DNA of 64,000 nt from Lytechinus variegatus (lineage: Eukaryota; Echinodermata; Echinoidea; Temnopleuroida; Toxopneustidae). Below the pieces are notes generated by a model that saw only the letters and a list, made by a program, of their open reading frames with translations, was not told the origin of the DNA and searched no databases. Position 1 is the first letter of the stretch; each line of letters opens with the position of its first letter. Where the stretch lies: NCBI RefSeq assembly GCF_018143015.1, contig NC_054740.1, positions 70,767,356 through 70,831,355 of the forward strand, written 5' to 3'. Below are positions 37,034 through 48,300 of the stretch, piece by piece. Position numbers and translations under genes: made by a program.

Positions 37034-37858
37034 TGCACTCAATTTGTAAAATAACACTCTAAGCCACTGCACATCACTCTCTCTAATATCACAGTAATAA
37101 GGTTCTGGAGAAATCATGGAATACAACTACAGGGAAGTGGAATTTATCAGACTTAATTACAATTTTCATCTAAGAGTTTGAGAAAGAAACTCATTGGTCC
37201 TATTGTGTATTTTTTTTAAAAGAAGAATTAGAGTCTGTGATAATATTGTATTTTTTTTCATATGAAGTTCTAAACTTTTAGACAAATTTTTTTGTTATTG
37301 TTTTGGGGTGAAGTGAAGACTTAGAGCAGTAGTAAAGACATTTTTAGAAAGTGATGAAAAACTATACAGGATGTTGGACATACATATAAATGCCACATTG
37401 TGCCAGTGTAACTGGGGGGGGGGGGGGGGGGTCAAAAAGATTTGTCTGACTAAAAATCACATTTTGAGGCCCTGTTGCATGCAGAATACAACACATCATT
37501 GCATCATCCAGATCATGCTCATGGGACATGCTCTACAGTGTATTAATCAATGAGACTGCATGTAAAATATCATTTGTGCAAAGCACTTGTAACATATGAC
37601 AACTTCCCTTGGTCTTGATTGGCCGAGAAGTTGTCTGATAATGATACCTTGTCAGTACTGACAACTATCAGGAAACAGTCCCCTGCGTATTGACCAGCAA
37701 GAATCCCAAAAGCCTTCAGGAAATTTAAAACCCAAGGTCTAGATCAACAAACTCTATAATCTCCAAGGGAACAAATAATTCCTAGCATCACCGTTTTTTT
37801 TAACAATGACATGCATCAATACTTGTGCAAAGGAGTAATTTATAACTGCATTCATGTG

Positions 37859-38723
37859 TAGGGGAAGACGGGGCAAGTTGAGTATAGGGGCAAGTTGAGC
37901 CACCAGCACCAGGCCAATAATGAAAAAGTCAGACATTGTGGTGGTGTCATGTATTGATGACCCATAGCATAACCCTTAACCCCACCACATTGTTTTCCAC
38001 TTTGAAACAAAAAGTAGTTTTTTAGAGGGAAAGTATGAATTTCAGCCAAAAAAGTAAAAAAGAGTGTGAAATAGATAAGTGCTTTATTCACACACACGTC
38101 TTTAAATATAGTAAAGACATGATAACAACATTGTTAGTCCAGGTATGGATCTTCATTCTTATCATAGTCTTTTATATGATGGATGCATAATAAATGTGTG
38201 GATACAAAATTATCGCACTAAGTTCGGACTGGGGTAAGTTGAGCCAAACAGCATGGGGCAAGTTGCGCCATGGTAATTCTTATGGTAATGTATCTTAAAA
38301 AACAAACAAACCATAAAAATCGACTGAAATGCAGGCTGAAAGGAGCAAATTTACATGACTGCTCTTTTCCTTTTAAAGGATGTTAGTATTTATAGAGAAT
38401 TAGCAAGTGAAAAGACTTTAAACAAAAAATTGACATGCTGGTTCTCCCCCCATACATTTTGTACGTAGTTTTTGTGGCTCAACTTACCCCAGACGGTGGC
38501 ACAACTTACCCCATATATGGGGCAAGTTGAGCCATTTGACATCGTTTTTTTTTCAAAAGTCACAATGACTTTCAGTGTGGGGGTAGAAAGTTATATGTAG
38601 GTGAAAAACATTTCCCAAGAATCAAATTTAAAGGCAAGGTACTTATTTCTACAATAGTACTAGTCATATCAATTCTAACATGCAAAATGCAAAAAGTGTC
38701 ACAACTTACCCCGCCTTCCCCTA
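37859..38723. mobile_element. Non-autonomous DNA transposon with GGGGAAG ends
   Basis: The terminal inverted repeats GGGGAAGACGGGGCAAGTTG (37861) and CAACTTACCCCGCCTTCCCC (ending 38721) match at 18 of 20 positions and are flanked by TA. The phrase GGGGCAAGTTGAGCCA or its complement recurs inside at about 37890, 38230, 38260, 38475, 38500 and 38520, giving clustered subterminal repeats typical of transposase-binding sites. No open frame. Confidence 0.75.
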
Positions 38724-39009
38724 TATGATAGTTAAATGTGTTCAACTGATGTCCAAGTAATTTCAATTTCCCAGTACTTTTTCATGGAGTAGGATTAATT
38801 TTGTATATATTCTCTATACATTCTAATCAAGAGAGGTCAAGATAGAAATCAAAATGTCAGTTAGATGAACTGACCATTAGATATTGCTTCCAAACATTGG
38901 CGAAGATTCTCAAAACTTGAAAATCCCTCCCCTAAAATATGTACTTGTAACACGAGTCTTACATTTAAAACATCAATCATACATTTGCACATTTTTAATT
39001 CATCCAACA

Positions 39010-39115
39010 GGTGGAGGTGCCCTGGCCCAGTGGTCTTAGGTACCCGACATTCGCATGAAATTCCATGGTTCAATGATTCCCGACACGGCCCTTTATGCCC
39101 CTGAGGCAAGGCATT
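39010..39115 (+). mobile_element. SINE fragment (tRNA-like head)
   Basis: TGGCCCAGTGGTC (near 39023) resembles an A box and GGTTCAATGATTC (near 39067) a B box. Short body sequence follows. Degenerate, and it lies just past the BBS9 stop. Confidence 0.45.
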
Positions 39116-39311
39116 CTATCTACATGGTTTTTTTATCTTAAATTAAACAGACCAAAATGCTCTATGCCTAATTGGTAAAAATGTGTGCATGTTTTTGTTA
39201 ATAAAAGAAAAAGGAGGAAAAGAATGAATGAAAATGGTTTATAAGGAACCACTGTTTCAAAGATTGAAATCTTTTTCAATTTTTGGCTCAGATGTTCACC
39301 ATTTCAATATT

Positions 39312-42300
39312 TTATAAGGCAATAGAGTCAGGAGAGGACCGTCCCATGCTGCTTAGATCTGTGTCATCACTCAAATCATCATTGTCACGAGGTTTTGAAG
39401 ACTTCTTCTTTTTCTTCTTCTTCTTTTTGATTGGTTGCAGAGCAGGGAGCGAAGAACCACCTGCTGAAAAAATCATTAAAAAAAAAAACTTTGATGAACT
39501 ATCTTTTTTTCTGGGGCCCCATTTCATAAAAAGTTGCTTAGATACTAAGATAGCAAGTCTTGATGGAATGCCAACATCTATGGCAACAGTGAAAATTAAG
39601 TTTTGTGATTCTCTCTTTCAATGAAAGATGATAATCCAGCAAGAGTTGCTATCATAGCAACTCTTTATGAAATGGGCCCTAGATTTTTAATCATTATCAT
39701 TATTACTTATACTGCACTTTTCCTATTTTGCCTAGAAATGCTTACAATGAATTAATTAAATGGAAATATATAATCTTAAAATTACAAACTTCAAAAGAGA
39801 TGGGTTTTTAATGTCTTTCTGAAAATTGCTAGTGATGGAGACTGTCTAATTAGTGGCAAATCATTCCAGTAGTTTGTGAGATGAAGTGGGTCATCTATTA
39901 TTGACCCAGGGAGGAGGGTATGGAAAGGGGGGAGGAGGGACAAAAATTCTTGATAATTACGGACACGACATATGGGAGAGTAGTCCGTTCCGATTTGAAA
40001 TTTATCCAGTATTTTAAGGCTGACACAGTAAAATTTCAATATATTTAGTGACTCGGTTTTTGAACAGCCATAACTCTCTTATTTGTTGTCTGATTACCTT
40101 TAAACTGTCAACATTCTGTTCCCCCACCTTATTTTCATTCTTTCACTTACATCATGTAATTCCCATAATTTCATTTCCCAGTAAGAAGCATTTTTATTTT
40201 GCCATGCTACTGACCTGGTGCTCCACTAAGGGATGGAAGGGATGAGCCTCCACGCACCCCGATGCCTCCCATAGCCGGCAGATCACCCACCAGACCCTGG
40301 CTTCTGGGTGATGCCAGGGCTGGTCCTCCTAATCCATTGCTGGACGGTGTACCATCTGTTAAGGATGTACGATCTGGTGGTGCAGCTGCATCATAGGGTG
40401 GCGCTTGTGGCTGGGATGCCATCGGTGCTGGCTTGGATTCTATCGATGACCTGTATACAACAAGAATTAAAAGAATATTTGCTCATTACCGACCGGAATT
40501 CTTGACAGAAAAACTGCATGTAATGGAATTAAATTTTTAATTTCCTAAAAAATTATCTCATGATTTTTTTCTTTCTTCTTATTCATAAGAAACGACAAGG
40601 ACTTAATTCATCTGAAAAATTTAACTTGTTTTTACTGACATGACATATCTGGAAGCAGTAATCAGCATCTACGCTCAGCTGTATTTGCAGGGATGGGGAA
40701 CTTCTGCAAAAACACCATCTGCGACCTTGGAAAATTCGAGAGAAAGTTCTTGTCAATTCATAAGTACCCACGTGTACTATATAGCAAGTATTTTCTTTGG
40801 GAATTTAAGAATTTGGTTTCACAGTTGCAAAAATACTTGGTATTCTCTGATCATGGTAGACCAGGGTAAATTTTCCATTCAGAGAATAACTGCTGCCTCT
40901 AGCTTAAAAGAAAAACTATGGGAAAAGTGTCAATGGCAAAATTGTTTTTTGCCAGAATTTTTGGTTGTTTGCCAGATATTTTTATGGCAAAAGTTTTATA
41001 CAATGGCCCCTGGTATTATCATTTTTTTAGTCAGTCCAAAAGCTTTGTGTACTTTGTTTATTGGGGAGGAGGGGGTGGGGGTGTCAGTATCACAAATCAA
41101 ACAAACCTACCTGTTATTAGTAGATGCAGGTTCCTCATCAAAGAAATCATTGTTCTTCGATGTAGAATTTGAATGTGAGTGCCCAACTGAAGAATCCCTC
41201 TCACCTATATAATACAAAAAAAAGGTTTTTGGTTAGTCTGCAGACAGACGTTTGGTATTCGCAATTTGTATAGAGCATCATGCAGGGTCCACAGTTCCAA
41301 GCTTTTCAAGAAAACAAAGATTCTTTCTTTGTTTTCCCTGATTTTTCCCTGAAAAAGTATAAAAATTCCCGATAATTATTTGAACCCATTCCCAGTTTTG
41401 CATGTTTTCTAAGTTGTTGCAGTGAATTACATGTATTTTCAGTATAAAAACGTTAATGTAAAACTAGTTAGTACCACCATAACCAGTCATTCAATGGATG
41501 TTGTTTTGATATGCAACAAAATGTAACAGAGTCTAACTGACTACCATGATTTCAACTTATTAGTTGATCAAGATTCCCTGATTTTTCCCTTGTTTGAGGC
41601 AATTTTCACTGAATTAAGGTATTTTCTATCAAAGTCCCTGATATTCCCCTGACTGGAAAAAAGTAGAATAATTTACCCTGATGGGCTGGGAACCCTGAGG
41701 TTCTGAAATAGTGAGACTAGTTCCACTCATTTTCTGTGGCTTTAGTAAAGTCTTTACTCTAGTAGACATGGTATACAAATAATGAATGTTTATGAGTGCA
41801 ATGGACAGAATACTTCATGAGGTGAAAGATGAAATGATCCATTCAACGATGCATAGTCGAGTTGAATGGATCTTTATTTCATCTTTCACTGAATGAAGTA
41901 TTCTGTCCATTGCACGAATGAAAAAAAATCATTATTTGGTTCATATGACACCTAAAAAACTATTTTTTTTTCCCATATGAAATTCATGAATTTCGATGCA
42001 AAACATGCTCATGCAGTGCGAGTTCGGTCTGTTGATTGTTACGTCATTACAACATGCGCACTGCTGGTGCATGAGCTGCAGTCTCGATATGCAAGTGCAA
42101 TGGACAAAATCATATGGATCCAAAATTGCATGGTTGATGATGTCATTGCGAAATGGGCTGAATGAACGATATCAAACAACCAATCAAATCTACATGTATC
42201 TAGGTGTCATATAATAATACAGTATAATTGGTTAAAGTGTCGCATTTAAAAACTTTTTGGGGGGCATTTTTAAGAGCAACAATTTGCAGTGAACCATAAA

Positions 42301-45300
42301 TGGCATTCTTCCTATAGCTCATGGTCATCATTTCCATCTTTCCAACAACGTTAAAATCTATTTGAAATCACTCTTGCCCAAAATAGAGCAAAAAAAGCAC
42401 ATAAAATCCACAAGAAACACTCTTGTATTGTACATACCCTGTGCCTGTCCTTCAACATGGAGCCTGGAACCTTTTGCAAGTTTCTCTGTGACCTGCATGA
42501 TATGTTTCTTGAGCTTGGATGTATCCGGTGCCAAGGTCAGTGGGGCTGGATTGATCGCTTGGTCTTTGGCTGATTTAGCCAAGCAGGTTCTCAGAAGGTT
42601 GATGATGGATGCATCCACCGTTTCTTCCCATCCCTTTTGTAAATGAAAGAGTCATAGGAAAATAATATATATACAGTCAAATCTGTCTTAGCGACCACCT
42701 GTGTATAGCAAAAACCTGTCTTTTGTGGCTATTTTTAAAATAATAAAAAATACCAGTTATCAAAATTAACTGACCTGAAATTACCTTTGACCCAGTTACC
42801 TGATTAAGATATCATAATCAAACTCATCATTACATCCAAGATTTAAAAAATATAATAATTGCAACACTATCTCTCATCTTTAAAATCTTAACCTTAGGTT
42901 AAATTCATTTAAAATGATATCAGTACTAACCCCTGTTTTATCAAGTTCTCTTTTTTTCATCATCATCACCATCAAGAAAACTGCACTCTCTACTTACCTG
43001 ATCTCCTTCACACTGTACTTGTGAAGACAGACTAGCATCTAGGATCTCTTTCTCCGATTCGGTGAACCCATGTGCAAGAGCAAGGAGAGTGGTTATTATA
43101 CTGGTGGCACAGCTCAGACCCATAGAGCAGCGAACTAGAGCTTTCTGATTCTCATCCACACCCTCAGCTAATTTCAATATCTACTTAGAAAAAAGGAAAC
43201 CATGTATTAACAAGTGGAATGCCTCTGGCCGTCTCACCTGCATCACGCGGTTCAATATAGCAGCAGTGCTGACTTTGAATACTACTCTAACTCGCACAAG
43301 ATGTTCAGTGATACATGGTTACTCTTATGTCCACTTTTTATGAACTAGACCAATAAACTTACAGAGATATGATGGTTATTCAACAAAAAACCCCAACATG
43401 GCCAAAGTTCATTAACCTTACATGACCTTTGACCTTGATCATGTGACCTGAAACTCGAACAGGATGTTCAGTGATACTTGATTACTCTTATGTACAAGTT
43501 TCATGAATCAGATCCATAAACTTTAAAAGTTATGATGGTAATTCAACAGATACACCCAATTCGGCCAAAGTTCATTGACCTCTGACCTTGGTCATGTGAC
43601 CTGAAACGCGCACAGGATGTTCAGTGATACTTGATTACTCTAATGTCCAAGTTTAATGAACTAGACCAATAAACTTTCAAAGTTATGATGGTAATTCAAC
43701 AGATACCCCCGATTCGGCCAAAGTTCATTGACCCTAAATGACCTTTGACCTTAATCATGAGACCTCAAACTTGCACAAAATTTTCAGTGATGCTTGATTA
43801 CTATTATGTCCAAGTTTCATGAATCAGATCCATAAACTTTCAAAGTTATGAGGGGAAATCAACAGATATCCCCAATTTGGCCAAAGTTCATTGACCCTAA
43901 ATGACCTTTGACCTTGGTCATGTGACGTGAACCTCATGTAGGATGTTCAGTGATACTTGATTAACCTTATGTCCAAGTTTCATGAACTAGGTCCATATAT
44001 TTTCTAAGTTATGATGACATTTCAAAAACTTAACCTCGGGTTAAGATTTCGATGTTGATTCCTCCAACATGGTCTAAGTTCATTGACCCTAAATGACCTT
44101 TGACCTTGGTCATGTGACATGAAACTCTAATAGGATGTTCAGTAATACTTGATTAACCTTATGGCCAAGTTTTATTAACCAGGTCCATATACTTTCTAAG
44201 TTATGACGTCATTTCGAAAACTTAACCTCAGGTTAAGATTTGATGTTGACGCCGCCGGAAAAGCGGCGCCTATAGTCTCACTTTGCTTTGCAGGTGAAAC
44301 AAAAATCATATTATCTGATGAGGACATAAGCATTTTTTGTGTATTTCTATTCATTTTAAATTTACTAATCTATTATCATTTTTATTTTCACTTCTATTCA
44401 AACCAGTTAATTTGGTGATTTTTAATATATTATTTTGTTTATCTTTTTTCAATTATTATAAATCATTTGTTCACTTGCTACTTTCTTAATTGTTTTAGTT
44501 TTATTTTTACTAATGTATTTGTTATTTATTCATCTTTTATCAAATTACTCATTTCCTTTTTCTACGATGTTATCATCATATTATCTCATTTATTCATCTA
44601 TTAATTCAAATAGCTTGTAGTTGAAGGGAGCATTCATAATATTGGATTGTCCTATGGGAGCATTCCTATTTTTCACTCATGGCACATACACGATACCCAC
44701 ATGAAGGTAGATGTTACTTTTAAAAACAGAATTAAAAGTTTAACAGCAACAAACAAACAAACAAATTTGATTCATGAGACTTTTTGTTTTCCCTTTCCAC
44801 AACAATTTGCAAATGAATATTTTTGGGCCTCTAGAATAGTGAAGTGCTTGATAAAACCAAGAGTTACTTTCTAGTACGTTTACTTTAAAGTAATCATACA
44901 ATCTAAGACTGAGGAACCAAGATTAAGTTGAATGAGGACCATATATTCACCTGTCGATAAGTTCCTTCCAATAATGTATCAAGATTGTTGAGAGGTGATG
45001 GGGTCTTATCCTTAAACCTGGTCAGAAGTCTCCTCTGGATGGCTCGGAACTGTTTCGCTCTCTGGTCTAGAAGCTCCTTGTACCTCTCTGCGTGAACCCT
45101 CAACTAAATCAAAGAATAATGTGTATTCTAAAATTAAACTTGTTAAAAAACACATCACCTATGCCTGCCTCATACTACATAATCCGACTAAGGAATAATT
45201 TTTCAACTAATCACACTTCGCATTAACTATGAACGCAGTGAAATTATCTTATTTGAAGTTCAGTGTAAAGCTCACATTACTAAAATCAGAATTCAGCTGT

Positions 45301-48300
45301 ACTGCAAGCATTGTGGTCGCAGAAAAGTTGCAGTCGGCTTAAAGTCGCAACAGATGATGACATCATTACAATTTGGAATTGAATTTGCATTTATCTTAGA
45401 AGGGAGGCTTGAATTAGACTGGAATTGATTTTAGTATTCTTATCAAAACTTTGATCGTTAAGATTTTATAAGTTGGAATGTTCAAATCAAATGTTGCTAC
45501 AATTTCTTTGAAAATGGTATCGCAACGGACTGTGTAGTTGTAGTCAGAATTAAAACCAATTAAAGATTAATTCATTCATTTTCATTTAAAAACATTCTAC
45601 ATGATTCTTCAATATAAAGATGTACCCTTTTGGAAAGTGATTTTACTATAAAAATGTCAAAATTTAGGGCCTTCTGGGAACTACTACCAGTTGTGTAATT
45701 TTGAGTAATCTAATAATCATTTATAGAGCATTCTAAAGAGCTTGTCTGTACTATCCTAACAAACAGTTGGATTAAGATATGATTCTTACCTCCATGTGTG
45801 TATCTATAAGCTCAAAATATTCCTGCATCATAAGATTTGATGAGAATGAGAGCTTGAAGTCCTTGACCCCTGTATTCACATGATATATCCTGACGCGTTC
45901 AATGAACTCATTGACAACGGGCCACATCGCTTCAAAGATATCACACTGCAGTCGATACCTCTCTGAAAACAGAAAGCAAATACAAGAAAGTGTACTTGAA
46001 TGCTATTGTTTGCTCTTCACAATAAAACATGAAGAGATACCGCCATTGGCGGCGGAAGCCCCAAAAAATTAGAGGGGGTCTACCTGCAATTTTGTGATGG
46101 ACACATGTAAAAAATTTGACAAGCAAAAAAAAAAAAAAAGGTTATCAGCTAAAAATTTAGGGGGGGACTGTCCCCCCCACCTTAAATTTTTTGGGGGACC
46201 TGTCCCCCCCGCTTCCGCCGCCTATGGATACCGCCATATTAAAAAATAATGTTTGCCACAGGGAACAAAATTACATAGGAGCTTGGGGCGAATTCAGCTC
46301 GGAAATGACTAATTGAGACCAGGGGACTGTTTCATCAACATTTCTGTCTGACAAGTTGTCAGATCTGATATCTTTCCTTGATTCTGATTGGCTGAGAGGC
46401 ACTGTTACTATAGTAACTGTCGGATAAAATGGGACTTGTCGGATAAAACGTCTAACAAGTCCTTTCATGAAACGCTCCCCTGGGCCCCGTCTTAGAAAGA
46501 ACTACAAGTGATCTTATCATCGTAACTCTATGGAAATCCATCAGTGTCATAATGTTCTCTATTTGCAAAATTTGCAAAATGTCCTTTTTAAACAAAGGAG
46601 AACACACATGACTTTCTAAAAATCAATGAATTTATGAATATATATCATATCTAGAAATTTTTTTGAACAAACATGCATTTTACATGTTGACTTTGCTGGC
46701 TTTCATAGTTGTGATTCATCTGATCATTTGCAACTCTTTGTAAGATGGGCCCCTACAAAAAAAGCCCCTGAAATTCCACGAGGATCCAATGTAAACTATG
46801 CATTACCATGTAGCTCCCCCCCCCCAAAAAAAAAATCTTTTCCCAGTTTCCGAGGAACTCTTGGGAAGAGCCCTGGAAAACTTTAAAAAGAGACCCTAAC
46901 ATGACCAAAAATAGCAAGATATTATACAAGGCAGATCTCCCCAAAACACTGAGAACACCCTGAAATAGCCCAGAGATGTACTTTGTGATCATTATAAGTG
47001 ATTTTCACTGACAACTGTTATAAGCTACTGAAGTCCTTCTAATTGGCTCAGAACAAATTAGTAAGTGGAAAGAATGACTTTAAAAATCAATTCTCACAAA
47101 GAATCAAATGTAAAAAAAAAAATTCACTATCCAGGTACAAACAAAATGAGTGACTTACGCGATGATTTAGAAGCTAGGATGGTAACTCTGGGACCTCCAA
47201 ATATCTGTAAACCCAGAGCATTACCCGATCCCATTCCTTCTGGTCCTGTTAAATCTGAGGACAATAGACACACAATACAATCATGTTGATCAAACCTTTG
47301 ATTCGTAATCTGAGGACGATACACACACAATTATTGTTATCGAACCCTTTGATCATATCTGAGGATGATAAACACACAATACAGCAATATTGATCAACCC
47401 CTTTATTCTAAATCATTGTTATTGAACCCTTCAATCAAGTCTGAGGATGCTAAACACGTGACGTAATACGATCATAGATATCAAACCCTTTAATCAAATC
47501 TGAGGATACACACATAATACAATCATTATTAAATCTTTAATCAAATGATAAGACAATATACACAGAATACAATCATGGCTATCAAACACTTTAATCATAA
47601 GCTGAGAAAAAATGAACACACAATGCAATAATATTGATCAAATTCTTTATTATAAATTAGAGGATGATAATCGCTAGAGGGTATTCATTTGTCTCGCAAT
47701 CTACTCGTGATCACTCTCGCAAAAAGTGTTCACTGGCTTTCTAGCCAGTGAAAGCTTTCCTAGAAAGCCAGTGAACACTTTTTGCGAGAGTGATCACGAA
47801 TTTCCTTGTTGACCATAGTAGAATGCGAGACAAATGAATACCCTCTAGCGATTATTTCAATCCGCATTAATGAACCTATATAGTATTAGAGGATGATATA
47901 TACACACAATACAATCACTGTTATCAAACCCTTCAATCAAGTCTGAGAATGCTAAACACACAATACAATAATGGATATCAAATTTTTAAATCAAATCTGA
48001 GGGTGATAAAAATGCAATACAGAATCATGATTATCAAACGGATAAATCAAATCTTATGATGCTTAACTCACAATACAGTCATAATTATCCCTTATAAACA
48101 AAGTACAATACAAGAAGAATCAAAATATGTGAGGTGGGCTTCAAGGGGACATCCACCAAAAATAAATAAAAATAATAAAATAAAGAAAGAGAGGAAAAGA
48201 AAGAGTGTGGACAGAGGTGTTTTGACTGGTAACCATAAGACACAGTACATACCTGGGAATATATCATGCAGATTGGCACAGTTCTTGTTAGAGTCCAGTG

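Larger units (their letters stand above)
28701..39311. other. Convergent intergenic region between DLGAP5 and BBS9
   Basis: DLGAP5 and BBS9 end toward each other across 10.6 kb. The DLGAP5 3' UTR probably runs into the left part; AATAAA signals on plus occur at 30903, 31123 and 31393 and I cannot choose among them. For BBS9 the nearest signal-like word on minus is ATTAAA at 38999-38994. The rest holds SINEs, a Tc1-like relic with a nested piggyBac-like MITE, a long hairpin at 36270, a tandem duplication at 36815 and the 861-bp inverted-repeat element at 37861. No supported gene lies here; 34000-35340 shows only AT-rich DNA with a purine-rich patch (34870-34990). Confidence 0.5.

Noticed and set aside
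40640..41212. 190-codon plus-strand open frame
   Set aside because: It runs antisense over BBS9 exon 20 and intron DNA, has no family resemblance and no splice context; chance opening.
47246..48082. CRISPR-like array
   Set aside because: The repeats are diverged along their whole length with no unique spacers, and this is an animal intron.
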